From positions 62,001-126,000 of the forward strand of contig NZ_MOBP01000006.1 of assembly GCF_003732665.1 (NCBI RefSeq): a stretch of DNA of 64,000 nucleotides, written 5' to 3'. The DNA is from Pseudomonas frederiksbergensis (GTDB lineage Bacteria; Pseudomonadota; Gammaproteobacteria; Pseudomonadales; Pseudomonadaceae). A program made the translations under genes and the position numbers. Position 1 is the stretch's first letter. Each line of letters starts with the position of its first letter. Shown in pieces: positions 52,318 through 62,226 of this stretch. Below the pieces are notes generated by a model. That model ran no database searches and was not told the DNA's origin. It saw only the letters and a list, made by a program, of their open reading frames with translations.

Positions 52318-52465
52318 GGGGAATGTATTTCAGTTTGAGTGCGCACAATCTGTAGTACTTGTTTCCTTTGTCAGTGCGGTTTTTCCTGATTTCCTTCGGG
52401 CGCTGGTTTTTGGTCTTCAATAGAGGAAGATCCATTTCTCTAACCTGCCCTGAGGAAGCCCGGTT

Positions 52466-52855
52466 ATGTCTGCTGCCACGCTTGGAATCCTGGGCCGTTG
52501 CGCCCATTGCCAGCGCACACTGCTGCTTGAGCCCTGGCAACTCAACGCCATCGCCATAAACGAGTCGTTCACCTGCTCCCACTGTGAGAAAGCCCTCCAA
52601 CTGCGCGATCCAAAACAGATCAAGCGCTTCAAGTCCCTCGACTCCCTGGCCTGGCTGCGGGCGAGCATGCTGGTCATGGTTTTCACCGCGCTGCTGGTCG
52701 CGTTGGTTCTGGAGTGGGTCGGGTTGCTCAGCGTTGTGGAACAGCTGAATTTCTCGCTGCTGGCGATTTTCGTCTACTTCGCCGTTGTCCGTTTTGCCCT
52801 GCATCGACAGCACATCACCCTGACGCTGGAAGCTGCCAAGGCCCACGTCGACTGA
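52466..52855 (+). CDS. Small zinc-ribbon membrane protein
   Basis: 129 residues. N-terminal zinc-ribbon-like CAHC (about 12-15) and CSHC (about 37-40), spaced as a treble-clef or ribbon, then two hydrophobic segments (about 66-86 and 92-112), so the ribbon probably faces the cytoplasm. Ends one base before the convergent TatD-family stop. A GAGGA stretch precedes the ATG. No characterised homologue recognised; role unknown. Confidence 0.75.
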   Translation: MSAATLGILGRCAHCQRTLLLEPWQLNAIAINESFTCSHCEKALQLRDPKQIKRFKSLDSLAWLRASMLVMVFTALLVALVLEWVGLLSVVEQLNFSLLAIFVYFAVVRFALHRQHITLTLEAAKAHVD

Positions 52856-53632
52856 TTACCAGTTGAACAACTCGCACGCATTGGCTGTGCTGACGGTGGC
52901 CAGTTGTTCGGGGCTGATCGCCATAATGGTCGCCAGCGCCGAGCAGATCGCCGGCAAGTGTGCCGGACTGTTGCGTTGGCCGGGGAACATGGCGGGCGCC
53001 ATGTCCGGGGCGTCTGTTTCCAGTACCACTGAATCCAGCGGCAACTCGGCCAGCACCCGATGCATACGCAGGGCTTGAGGCCAGGTCGCGGCACCGCCAA
53101 GGCCGAGTTTGAAACCGAGCTTGATGTATTCCCGCGCCTCTTCTTTACTGCCGGCGAAGGCGTGGATGATTCCGGCGCGTTGCAAGCGAAAGCGCTTGAG
53201 CGTGGCAATCACCGCCGCATGGCTGCGGCGCACATGGATCAACGCCGGTAGATTGAAATCCGCCGCCAGTTGCAACTGTGCATCGAACAACGCCTGCTGG
53301 CGCTCGCGATCAAGGGTTTCAATGAAGTAATCCAGGCCAATTTCGCCCACCGCGCACAACTGCCGATGGCCGGCCAACCGCGTCAGCCAGTCGCCGAGTG
53401 CCGTCAGGTCTTCGGGGCGATGGTCGTCCAGATACACCGGGTGCAAGCCGAATGCCGCATGCAGGTCGGGATCACTCAAAACCAAATCCCAGACCCGCTG
53501 CCAGTTATCGTGATAAACCCCCAGCACCACCATCCGCCGCACCCCCAGGGCGCGGCTTTCGGCCAGCAACGCCGGGCGATCGGCGTCGAAGTCCGGAAAG
53601 TCCAGGTGCGTGTGGCTGTCGATCAGCTCCAC
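52856..53632 (-). CDS. TatD family metal-dependent hydrolase
   Basis: 258 residues. TatD-type TIM-barrel deoxyribonuclease: metal-binding SHTHLDF at the N-terminus (residues 6-8), conserved VGEIGLDYF with the Glu ligand, ALIHVRRSH, GIIHAFAGS, and VLETDAPDM. Members cleave DNA 3'-5'; the precise role is open. Adjacent to and same strand as cra, whose stop lies 3 bp upstream of its start, so probably co-transcribed. Confidence 0.92.
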   Translation of the reverse strand: MELIDSHTHLDFPDFDADRPALLAESRALGVRRMVVLGVYHDNWQRVWDLVLSDPDLHAAFGLHPVYLDDHRPEDLTALGDWLTRLAGHRQLCAVGEIGLDYFIETLDRERQQALFDAQLQLAADFNLPALIHVRRSHAAVIATLKRFRLQRAGIIHAFAGSKEEAREYIKLGFKLGLGGAATWPQALRMHRVLAELPLDSVVLETDAPDMAPAMFPGQRNSPAHLPAICSALATIMAISPEQLATVSTANACELFNW

Positions 53633-53635
53633 TTT

Positions 53636-54631
53636 TCAGTCCTGCAGAATGCGCTGCTTGAAGGTCCGCGCGATGGCCTGTACGCCGGGCTGGTAGTCCG
53701 ACTGTTCAATCGCGGCCAGGGCCAGTTCCAGGGCTTTGTCGGCGATCAACTGATGCTGTTGGGCCATGGCATTGACCGGCAACGGCAGGAAGTCCAGCAA
53801 CTGCGTGTCGCCGAAGGTGCCGAGGCGCAGCGGTCGGGTTTTCAACGGGAAGTCGTGCAACGCATCGAACACCCCTTGCAGCAGTACGTAGGAAGTTGTG
53901 ACCAGCGCATCCGGCAAATGCCCCAGGCGTTGTAGTAGTTCTTCCATCAACTGCTTGCCGCACTCGCGGCTGAAGGACTCGCCTTGTTCAATCAGGATTT
54001 CGCCTTTGAACCCGGTCAGCGCTTCTTTGAAACCTGCGGTACGTTCCTGGCTGATGCTCAGCTCCGGGCGGGCGCCGATCAGGGCGATCTGCTTGGGCAG
54101 TGGTTCGAGCAGGCTGCGGGTCAACTGCAGGCTGGCCTCGCGGTCGTCGCTGATGACCGAGCAGAAATGCTCGGGCTCCATGACCCGGTCGATGGCGATG
54201 ATCGGAATGCCTTTGGCCTGCAACTGCCGATAGCTGTCGTCACCGGCCGGCAGGCAACTGGCGACAATCAAGGCATCGCAGCGCCGGGCGCGGAATAGTT
54301 TGAGCAATTGCCGTTCGCTGTCCGGCGCATCGTCGGAACTGGCGATCAGCAGTTGATAGCCCCGCGCCCGGGCGCCTTGCTCCAAAAGCTTGGCGATCCG
54401 TGCGTAACTGGGGTTTTCCAGGTCCGGCAGGATGAAGCCCAAGGTGCGGGTATGCCGACTGCGCAGCCCGGCGGCCTGGGGATTGGGCGTAAAGCCATGC
54501 TGCTCGACCACGGCGCGAACACGCTCCACAGTCGCGGCGCTGATGCGTTGCTGTGCGGCCTTGCCATTGATGACATAACTGGCGGTGGTAACGGACACAC
54601 CGGCCAACTGTGCGATATCACTGAGTTTCAA
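53636..54631 (-). CDS. cra: Catabolite repressor/activator Cra (FruR)
   Basis: 331 residues. LacI-type HTH at 1-22 (MKLSDIAQLAGVSVTTASYVINGKA), hinge, and periplasmic-binding-like sensor domain (about 60-331). In Pseudomonas Cra answers to fructose-1-phosphate and mainly represses fruBKA. Divergent from fruB over a 290-bp gap holding a consensus operator. Confidence 0.95.
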   Translation of the reverse strand: MKLSDIAQLAGVSVTTASYVINGKAAQQRISAATVERVRAVVEQHGFTPNPQAAGLRSRHTRTLGFILPDLENPSYARIAKLLEQGARARGYQLLIASSDDAPDSERQLLKLFRARRCDALIVASCLPAGDDSYRQLQAKGIPIIAIDRVMEPEHFCSVISDDREASLQLTRSLLEPLPKQIALIGARPELSISQERTAGFKEALTGFKGEILIEQGESFSRECGKQLMEELLQRLGHLPDALVTTSYVLLQGVFDALHDFPLKTRPLRLGTFGDTQLLDFLPLPVNAMAQQHQLIADKALELALAAIEQSDYQPGVQAIARTFKQRILQD

Positions 54632-54776
54632 CTCGGGATTTCCTTGTTTTTTCGAGCTTGCCCCGACATTTTCGCCAATCCTACCCGATTCGGGCGGGCG
54701 ACCATTGTCTCAACGCATCCGACAAGTTGGACTTCAAGGATGGGACATTATCGAGTAACGTGCCAATCATTCTAGA

Positions 54777-54788
54777 TTAAACGTTTCA
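54777..54788. promoter_or_regulatory. Cra (FruR) operator upstream of fruB
   Basis: TTAAACGTTTCA, identical to the P. putida Cra operator reported for fruBKA. It lies 134 bp upstream of the fruB start, in the cra-fruB gap. Confidence 0.85.
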
Positions 54789-54921
54789 GCAAGCGTATTT
54801 TCTGCGTTATAGGTCGCATTGGCCGGTTCTGCCGCGAAACCGCCAAATGTGATCACGAAGCGCCTAAGCTGAATCATTCAAAACAATACCTGGTGTCCCA
54901 AGACGCCAAAAAGGAGAAAGC

Positions 54922-57783
54922 ATGCTCGAGCTCACCATAGAGCAGATATCCATGGGCCAGTCGGCTGTGGATAAGTCAGCCGCGTTGCACCTGCTGGCCC
55001 AGCATCTGGTTGCCGATGGGCTGGTCGCAGAAGGCTACCTCGCCGGTTTGCAGGCGCGGGAAGCCCAGGGCTCGACCTTTCTCGGTCAAGGTATTGCCAT
55101 CCCCCACGGTACGCCGGAAACCCGCGACCAGGTGTTTTCCACCGGCGTGCGCCTGATGCAATTTCCCGAAGGTGTGGATTGGGGCGACGGCCAGATCGTC
55201 TACCTGGCCATCGGCATCGCCGCCAAATCCGATGAACACCTGCGCTTGCTGCAACTGCTGACCCGCGCCCTCGGTGAAACCGATCTGGGTCAGGCCCTGC
55301 GTCGCGCCAGTTCCGCCGAAGCGCTGTTGAAACTGCTGCAAGGCGCGCCGCAAGAACTGGCGCTGGATGCGCAGATGATCGGTCTCGGCGTCTCCGCTGA
55401 TGATTTCGAAGAACTGGTCTGGCGCGGTGCGCGTCTGTTGCGCCAGGCCGATTGCGTGAGCAATGGTTTCTCCGCCGTGCTGCAACAAGTTGAAGCGCTG
55501 CCCCTGGGCGATGGCCTGTGGTGGCTGCACAGCGAGCAAACCGTCAAGCGTCCGGGCCTAGCCTTCGTCACGCCGGACAAACCGATGCGTTACCTCGGTC
55601 AGCCATTGAGCGGTCTGTTCTGCCTGGCCAGCCTCGGCGAGGCGCATCAGGCCTTGCTCGAACGTCTTTGCGCGTTGCTGATTGAAGGTCGTGGCCACGA
55701 ATTGGGCCGCGCCACCAGCAGCCGTAAAGTCCTCGAAGTGCTGGGCGGTGAAGTGCCGGCTGACTGGCCGAGTGCGCGCATTGCCCTGGCCAATGCCCAC
55801 GGTTTGCATGCGCGGCCGGCGAAGATCCTCGCGCAATTGGCGAAAAGTTTTGAAGGCGAGATTCGCGTGCGCATCGTCGACGGCCAGGACAGCGCGGTGT
55901 CGGTCAAAAGCCTGAGCAAACTGCTGAGCCTTGGCGCCCGTCGCGGTCAGGTGCTGGAATTCATCGCCGAACCGAGCATCGCCGCCGATGCCTTGCCGGC
56001 CTTGCTGGCGGCCATCGAAGAAGGCCTCGGTGAAGAAGTCGAGCCGTTGCCGGCGGTGAATCAGCAGCGCGAAGTGATGGCGGATATTGCTGAAGTGCTG
56101 CTCGCACCAAAATCCGGCAGCCTGGTTCAGGCCATCGCCGCCGCGCCCGGCATCGCCATCGGCCCGGCACACATTCAAGTGCTGCAAGCCATCGATTACC
56201 CGCTGCGCGGTGAGTCTGCGGCCATCGAGCGCGAACGCCTCAAGCAAGCCTTGACCGATGTGCGTCGCGACATCGAAGGCTTGATCGAGCGCAGCAAATC
56301 CAAGGCGATCCGCGAGATTTTCATCACCCACCAGGAAATGCTCGACGACCCGGAATTGACCGATGAAGTCGATACCCGCCTCAAGCAAGGCGAAAGCGCC
56401 GAAGCGGCGTGGATGGCGGTGATTGAGGCGGCGGCCAAACAACAGGAATCCTTGCAGGACGCGTTGCTCGCCGAACGCGCCGCCGACTTGCGCGATATCG
56501 GCCGCCGGGTGCTGGCGCAGTTGTGCGGCGTCGAGACCCCGAGCGAACCGGAGCAACCGTACATTCTGGTCATGGACGAAGTTGGCCCGTCCGACGTGGC
56601 GCGCCTTGATCCGGCGCGAGTGGCGGGCATTCTCACCGCCCGTGGCGGCGCCACCGCTCACAGCGCCATCGTTGCCCGCGCTTTGGGTATTCCGGCGTTG
56701 GTCGGCGCCGGTGCCGCCGTGTTGCTGCTGGCGCCGGGCACGCCGTTGCTGATCGATGGCCAGCGCGGTCGCCTGCATGTGGACGCCGATGCCGCGACTT
56801 TGCAGCGCGCCACCGAAGAGCGGGACACCCGCGAAGTGCGCCTCAAAGCCGCCGCCGAACAACGCCATCAACCAGCACTGACCACCGACGGCCATGCCGT
56901 GGAAGTGTTCGCCAATATTGGCGAGAGCTCCGGCGTCACCAGCGCGGTAGAACAGGGCGCCGAAGGCATTGGCCTGCTGCGCACCGAACTGATTTTTATG
57001 GCCCACTCCCAAGCCCCGGACGAAGCCACCCAGGAATTCGAATACCGTCGGGTCCTTGATGGCCTCGCCGGTCGTCCGTTGGTGGTGCGTACCCTCGACG
57101 TTGGCGGCGACAAACCGCTGCCCTATTGGCCGATCGCCAAGGAAGAAAACCCGTTCCTCGGCGTGCGCGGCATTCGCCTGACCCTGCAACGTCCGCAGAT
57201 CATGGAAGCGCAATTGCGCGCCTTGCTGCGTGCCGCCGACAACCGCCCATTGCGCATCATGTTTCCCATGGTCGGCAGCGTTGATGAATGGCGTCAGGCC
57301 CGGGACATGACCGAACGTCTGCGTCTGGAAATTCCGGTGGCGGATTTGCAACTGGGGATCATGATTGAAGTGCCGTCGGCAGCGTTGCTCGCACCGGTGC
57401 TGGCCAAGGAAGTGGATTTCTTCAGCGTCGGCACCAACGACCTGACCCAATACACCCTGGCCATCGACCGTGGTCACCCGACGCTATCGGCCCAGGCTGA
57501 CGGCCTGCACCCGGCGGTGCTGCAACTGATCGACATCACCGTGCGTGCGGCCCATGCCCATGGCAAATGGGTCGGCGTGTGCGGCGAACTGGCGGCGGAT
57601 CCGCTGGCGGTGCCGGTGCTGGTCGGCCTCGGTGTCGATGAACTCAGCGTCTCCGGTCGCAGCATCGCCGAGGTCAAGGCGCGCATCCGCGAACTCAGCC
57701 TGGCCCAGACGAAAATTCTCGCCCAACAGGCCCTGGCCGTGGGCAGCGCCAATGAAGTGCGCGCATTAGTGGAGGCCCTGTAA
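54922..57783 (+). CDS. fruB: Multi-domain fructose phosphotransferase FruB (EIIA-HPr-EI)
   Basis: 953-residue fusion that carries all soluble steps of the fructose PTS. EIIA-Fru (about 1-145) with phosphorylatable His62 in IPHGTPE; a middle segment with weak EIIA/HPr-like similarity; HPr domain with His296 in NAHGLHARPA; Enzyme I (about 395-953) with active His580 in GGATAHSAIVAR and the C-terminal PEP-binding barrel. Passes phosphate from PEP to FruA. GGAG precedes the ATG at 54922. Its stop shares one base with the fruK start. Confidence 0.97.
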   Translation: MLELTIEQISMGQSAVDKSAALHLLAQHLVADGLVAEGYLAGLQAREAQGSTFLGQGIAIPHGTPETRDQVFSTGVRLMQFPEGVDWGDGQIVYLAIGIAAKSDEHLRLLQLLTRALGETDLGQALRRASSAEALLKLLQGAPQELALDAQMIGLGVSADDFEELVWRGARLLRQADCVSNGFSAVLQQVEALPLGDGLWWLHSEQTVKRPGLAFVTPDKPMRYLGQPLSGLFCLASLGEAHQALLERLCALLIEGRGHELGRATSSRKVLEVLGGEVPADWPSARIALANAHGLHARPAKILAQLAKSFEGEIRVRIVDGQDSAVSVKSLSKLLSLGARRGQVLEFIAEPSIAADALPALLAAIEEGLGEEVEPLPAVNQQREVMADIAEVLLAPKSGSLVQAIAAAPGIAIGPAHIQVLQAIDYPLRGESAAIERERLKQALTDVRRDIEGLIERSKSKAIREIFITHQEMLDDPELTDEVDTRLKQGESAEAAWMAVIEAAAKQQESLQDALLAERAADLRDIGRRVLAQLCGVETPSEPEQPYILVMDEVGPSDVARLDPARVAGILTARGGATAHSAIVARALGIPALVGAGAAVLLLAPGTPLLIDGQRGRLHVDADAATLQRATEERDTREVRLKAAAEQRHQPALTTDGHAVEVFANIGESSGVTSAVEQGAEGIGLLRTELIFMAHSQAPDEATQEFEYRRVLDGLAGRPLVVRTLDVGGDKPLPYWPIAKEENPFLGVRGIRLTLQRPQIMEAQLRALLRAADNRPLRIMFPMVGSVDEWRQARDMTERLRLEIPVADLQLGIMIEVPSAALLAPVLAKEVDFFSVGTNDLTQYTLAIDRGHPTLSAQADGLHPAVLQLIDITVRAAHAHGKWVGVCGELAADPLAVPVLVGLGVDELSVSGRSIAEVKARIRELSLAQTKILAQQALAVGSANEVRALVEAL

Positions 57784-58724
57784 TGGCCAAGATTCTAACC
57801 CTGACCCTCAACCCGGCACTGGACCTCACCGTCCAATTGCCGGTGCTGACACCCGGTCAGGTCAACCGCAGCGACGAGATGCACACCCACGCCGCCGGCA
57901 AAGGCGTGAACGTGGCGCAGGTGCTGGCCGATCTCGGTCATCAGTTGACCGTCAGTGGATTTCTCGGCGAAGACAATCTTCAGGCCTTTGAAACCTTGTT
58001 TGCCAAACGCGGTTTTGTCGACGCGTTCATTCGCGTGCCGGGCGAGACCCGCAGCAACATCAAACTGGCGGAAAGCAACGGGCGCATCACCGACATCAAC
58101 GGTCCGGGCCCGCAGGTCAATGAGGCGGCGCAACAGGCGTTGCTGGAGCGACTGGATCAGATCGCGCCGGGGCATGACGCTGTCGTCGTCGCCGGAAGTT
58201 TGCCCCGCGGTGTCAGTCCGCAGTGGTTGCAGGCCTTGATCGCGCGCTTGAAAAACCTCGGCTTGAACGTGGCCCTGGACACCAGCGGCGAAGCCTTGCG
58301 TGCGGGGCTGGCGGCCGGTCCGTGGCTGATCAAGCCCAACACCGAAGAACTTGCCGATGCACTCGATTGCGACGTGGTGTCGGTGGCGGCACAGGCCGAA
58401 GCGGCGAGCCGCTTGCACGCCCAAGGCATCGAGCACGTGGTGATTTCCCACGGTGCCGATGGCGTGAACTGGTTCAGCGTTGGCGCGGCGATGCATGCCA
58501 CGCCGCCGAGGGTCAGCGTGGTCAGCACAGTGGGTGCGGGCGATTCATTGTTGGCGGGGATGCTTCACGGTTTGCTCAGCGCCGACACGCCCGAACAGAC
58601 CCTGCGCACCGCCACGGCGATTGCCGCGATGGCGGTCACGCAAATCGGTTTCGGCATCAATGATGCCGCGCAGTTGACGCAACTCGAACAGGGCGTGCGC
58701 GTGCGCCTCCTGACAGAACAATAA
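57783..58724 (+). CDS. fruK: 1-phosphofructokinase
   Basis: 313 residues. PfkB family kinase converting fructose-1-phosphate to fructose-1,6-bisphosphate. N-terminal TLNPALDLTVQL, AAGKGVNVAQVL, and the catalytic-base motif STVGAGDSLLAGM. Starts within the fruB stop (TAATG) and lies 11 bp before fruA; with Cra control, it also sets the level of the inducer fructose-1-phosphate. Confidence 0.97.
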   Translation: MAKILTLTLNPALDLTVQLPVLTPGQVNRSDEMHTHAAGKGVNVAQVLADLGHQLTVSGFLGEDNLQAFETLFAKRGFVDAFIRVPGETRSNIKLAESNGRITDINGPGPQVNEAAQQALLERLDQIAPGHDAVVVAGSLPRGVSPQWLQALIARLKNLGLNVALDTSGEALRAGLAAGPWLIKPNTEELADALDCDVVSVAAQAEAASRLHAQGIEHVVISHGADGVNWFSVGAAMHATPPRVSVVSTVGAGDSLLAGMLHGLLSADTPEQTLRTATAIAAMAVTQIGFGINDAAQLTQLEQGVRVRLLTEQ

Positions 58725-58735
58725 GAGGGGTTGTC

Positions 58736-60475
58736 ATGAAGTTAGCCATTGTTACGGCCTGCCCGAACGGCATGGTCACCAGTGTGCTGTGCGCTCGGCT
58801 GCTCGATGCAGCCGCCCAGCGTCAGGGTTGGAGCACCTGCGTCGAAGTCGTTGATGCGGCGCACCCGGAACGTCAGTTGTCGGCGGCCACCATTGAGTCC
58901 GCCGAGTGGGTGTTGCTGGTGACCAGCGCGCCTGTGGATATGTCGCGATTTGTCGGCAAACGAGTGTTCCGCAGCACCCCGGCCCAGGCCCTGCAAGACG
59001 TTGAAGCGGTGCTGCGCCGTGGCGCGCAAGAGGCTGAGGTTTACGTTGCCGACGAAGCAATCGCCGTACCCGAAACAGCCGCTAAAAACGCACCGCGTCT
59101 GGTCGCCATCACCGCATGCCCGACCGGCGTCGCCCACACCTTCATGGCCGCCGAAGCCTTGCAGCAAGCGGCCAAGCGTCTGGGCTACGACCTGCAAGTG
59201 GAAACCCAGGGCTCGGTCGGTGCGCGCAATCCCCTGAGCGCAGCGGCAATTGCCGATGCCGACGTGGTGCTGCTGGCCTGCGATATCGAAGTCGCCACCG
59301 AGCGTTTCGCCGGCAAGAAGATTTACCGTTGCGGCACTGGCATTGCCTTGAAACAGGCCGAAGCCACGCTCAACAAAGCCCTGGCCGAAGGCAAGCAGGA
59401 AACCGCCGCGTCCGGCGCGAAGGGGCCGGCCAAGCAAGAGAAAACCGGCGTCTATAAACACCTGCTGACCGGGGTGTCGTTCATGCTGCCGATGGTGGTG
59501 GCGGGCGGTTTGATGATTGCGCTGTCGTTCGTGTTCGGCATCACCGCGTTCAAGGAGCCGGGCACGCTGGCGGCAGCCCTGATGCAGATCGGCGGCGAAA
59601 CCGCGTTCAAGTTGATGGTGCCGCTGTTGGCGGGTTACATCGCCTACTCCATCGCCGACCGTCCGGGCCTGGCGCCGGGGATGATTGGTGGTTTGCTGGC
59701 GAGTACCTTGGGCGCCGGTTTTATCGGCGGGATCATTGCCGGTTTCATCGCCGGTTACGCAGCCCAGGCAATCAACCGTTATGCGCGATTGCCGCAAAGT
59801 CTTGAGGCGCTGAAACCGATCCTGATCATCCCGTTGCTGGCAAGTCTGTTCACCGGGCTGGTGATGATTTATGTGGTCGGCAAACCAGTGGCGGGGATGC
59901 TCGAAGCGCTCACGCATTTCCTCGACAGCATGGGCACCACCAACGCCATCCTGCTCGGTGTGTTGCTTGGCGGCATGATGTGCGTCGACCTCGGCGGGCC
60001 GATCAACAAGGCGGCTTATGCGTTCTCCGTGGGCCTGCTGGCGTCCCAGAGTTATGCGCCGATGGCCGCGACCATGGCCGCCGGCATGGTGCCGCCGATT
60101 GGCTTGGGTATCGCCACATTTATCGCTCGCCGCAAGTTCGCCCAGACCGAGCGCGAGGCCGGTAAAGCGGCGTTTGTGTTGGGGCTGTGCTTTATCTCCG
60201 AAGGGGCGATTCCGTTTGCCGCGAAAGACCCGTTGCGGGTGATCCCGGCGAGCATTGCCGGTGGTGCGCTGACCGGTGCGTTGTCGATGTATTTCGGCTG
60301 CAAGCTGATGGCGCCGCACGGTGGGTTGTTTGTGCTGCTGATCCCGAATGCGATCAACCATGCGTTGCTGTATTTGCTGGCGATTGTCGCGGGGAGTTTG
60401 CTGACGGCGGTGGTGTATGCGGTGTTGAAGCGGCCGGAAGTGGTGGAGCTGGCGGTAGAGCCCGTCAACGCCTGA
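58736..60475 (+). CDS. fruA: PTS fructose transporter subunit EIIBC
   Basis: 579 residues. N-terminal duplicated IIB (about 1-100 with TACPNG, about 120-220 with TACPTGVAHTF holding the phosphorylated Cys), then the multi-pass IIC domain (about 240-570) that takes up fructose as fructose-1-phosphate. AGAGGGG precedes the ATG. Last gene of fruB-fruK-fruA. A REPIN-like repeat follows 33 bp downstream. Confidence 0.97.
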   Translation: MKLAIVTACPNGMVTSVLCARLLDAAAQRQGWSTCVEVVDAAHPERQLSAATIESAEWVLLVTSAPVDMSRFVGKRVFRSTPAQALQDVEAVLRRGAQEAEVYVADEAIAVPETAAKNAPRLVAITACPTGVAHTFMAAEALQQAAKRLGYDLQVETQGSVGARNPLSAAAIADADVVLLACDIEVATERFAGKKIYRCGTGIALKQAEATLNKALAEGKQETAASGAKGPAKQEKTGVYKHLLTGVSFMLPMVVAGGLMIALSFVFGITAFKEPGTLAAALMQIGGETAFKLMVPLLAGYIAYSIADRPGLAPGMIGGLLASTLGAGFIGGIIAGFIAGYAAQAINRYARLPQSLEALKPILIIPLLASLFTGLVMIYVVGKPVAGMLEALTHFLDSMGTTNAILLGVLLGGMMCVDLGGPINKAAYAFSVGLLASQSYAPMAATMAAGMVPPIGLGIATFIARRKFAQTEREAGKAAFVLGLCFISEGAIPFAAKDPLRVIPASIAGGALTGALSMYFGCKLMAPHGGLFVLLIPNAINHALLYLLAIVAGSLLTAVVYAVLKRPEVVELAVEPVNA

Positions 60476-60507
60476 CACCCAGCCTCATACCCTCTGACAC
60501 CCAACCC

Positions 60508-60599
60508 TGTAGGAGCGAGGCTTGCCCGCGAAAGCGTCCGTTCAGTCAATGATGATGTCGACTGATATGACGCCTTCGCGGGCAAGCCTCGCTCCTACA
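60508..60599. repeat. REPIN-type inverted repeat, third family
   Basis: Arms TGTAGGAGCGAGGCTTGCCC... and its complement at 60508-60535 and 60572-60599, a distinct sequence from the GTGGGAGCGGG family, between fruA and the phosphatase gene. Confidence 0.9.
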
Positions 60600-60666
60600 A
60601 GGGACTGTGTTTTCACACGGGCGTCATGCGCACATGCTTTAGTTTCCCTTTTCCAGGGAGAACACC

Positions 60667-62208
60667 ATGAGCGAATTCAACCTCGGTCGCCGGCGTGTGA
60701 TGCAAGCCGTCGGCGCCGGTTTGTTGCTGCCCGGCCTGGCCCCGGCGGTGATCGCCTCGGTCAAGGATCGGCCGCAACTCACCGACGGTGTGCAGTCCGG
60801 CGACCTGCAGGGCGACCGGGTGATGGTCTGGAGCCGCAGCGACCGTCCGGCGCGGATGGTGGTGGAATGGGACACCCGCAGCCTGTTCACCAATCCCCGC
60901 CGTTTCGTCTCACCTTTGGCTGATGCCCGAACCGATTTCACCGCCCGGGTCGAACTCACTGGCCTGCCTGCCGACCAGGCGATTTTCTATCGCGTGCACT
61001 TCGAAGACGCCCAGAACGGCACCAGCAGCGAGCCCTGGTTCGGCCACCTGCGCAGCGTGCCGACGGCCCGGCGTGACATCCGTTTTGTGTGGAGCGGCGA
61101 TACCGTCGGCCAGGGCTTTGGCATCAACCCGGACATCGGCGGCATGCGCATCTACGAAGCCATGCGCCTGCGCCTGCCGGACTTCTTTATCCACAGCGGC
61201 GACACCATCTACGCCGACGGCCCGGTGCCGGCGCAACTGACCACCGAGAGCGGTCGGGTGTGGCGCAACATCACCAGCGAAGCCAAGAGCAAAGTCGCCG
61301 AAACCCTCGATGAATATCGCGGCAATTACCGCTACAACCTGATGGACGAAAACATCCGCCGCTTCAACGCCCAAGTGCCGCAAATCTGGCAGTGGGACGA
61401 CCACGAAGTGGTGAACAACTGGTCGCCGGGCAAGCAACTGGACGATCGCTACAAGAGCAAAGATATCCACAGCCTGGTGGGCCGGGCGCGCCAGGCCTGG
61501 CTCGAATACGCACCGATGCGGTTGCAAGCTGCTGACAACGGCGGGCGGATTTATCGCAAGCTGAGCTATGGGCCGATGCTTGATGTGTTCGTGCTCGATA
61601 TGCGCAGTTATCGCGGGGCAAATGACGACAACCTCGGCGGGGAAAAACCGTTCCTGGGACGTGAGCAACTGGACTGGTTGAAGGCTTCGTTGAAGGCCTC
61701 GACGGCTCAGTGGAAAGTCATCGCCGCCGACATGCCGATCGGCCTCGGCGTGCCCGACGGTGAAGTCAGCCCGGGCGTCGCTCGCTGGGAAGCGGTGGCC
61801 AATGGCGATCCGGGACCGGCCCAGGGTCGTGAACTGGAAATCGCCGAGTTGTTGGGTTTCCTGCGGGCGCAGCAAGTGCGCAATTTCGTGTTCCTGACGG
61901 CGGATGTGCACTACTGCGCGGCGCATCACTATCACCCGGATCGCGCGGCGTTCCAGGATTTTGAACCGTTCTGGGAATTTGTCGCCGGGCCGCTGAATGC
62001 CGGGAGCTTCGGGCCTAATCCGCTGGATAAAACCTTCGGGCCGCGGGTGGTGTTCGAGAAGGCACCGCCGGCGCAGAACACCTCGCCGTTTGCCGGGTTT
62101 CAGTTTTTTGGCGAAGTGAATATTGAGGGGCAGACAGGGGAAATGAGCGTGGTGTTGCGGGATCTGGATGGGGTGAGTGTGTTTGAGCAGAAGTTGCAGC
62201 CGGTTTGA
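60667..62208 (+). CDS. PhoD-like alkaline phosphatase/phosphodiesterase, Tat-exported
   Basis: 513 residues. N-terminal twin-arginine signal (GRRRVMQAVGAGLLLPGLAPAV), then the PhoD-like domain with metal ligands in VWSGDTV, FIHSGDTIYADGP, IWQWDDHEVVNNW and the distal TADVHYCAAHH. Acts outside the cytoplasm on phosphate esters, as PhoD enzymes do; substrate not known. GGGAG precedes the ATG at 60667. A repeat-framed unit begins 19 bp after its stop. Confidence 0.92.
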   Translation: MSEFNLGRRRVMQAVGAGLLLPGLAPAVIASVKDRPQLTDGVQSGDLQGDRVMVWSRSDRPARMVVEWDTRSLFTNPRRFVSPLADARTDFTARVELTGLPADQAIFYRVHFEDAQNGTSSEPWFGHLRSVPTARRDIRFVWSGDTVGQGFGINPDIGGMRIYEAMRLRLPDFFIHSGDTIYADGPVPAQLTTESGRVWRNITSEAKSKVAETLDEYRGNYRYNLMDENIRRFNAQVPQIWQWDDHEVVNNWSPGKQLDDRYKSKDIHSLVGRARQAWLEYAPMRLQAADNGGRIYRKLSYGPMLDVFVLDMRSYRGANDDNLGGEKPFLGREQLDWLKASLKASTAQWKVIAADMPIGLGVPDGEVSPGVARWEAVANGDPGPAQGRELEIAELLGFLRAQQVRNFVFLTADVHYCAAHHYHPDRAAFQDFEPFWEFVAGPLNAGSFGPNPLDKTFGPRVVFEKAPPAQNTSPFAGFQFFGEVNIEGQTGEMSVVLRDLDGVSVFEQKLQPV

Positions 62209-62226
62209 TGTGGATGGCTTCAAGAT

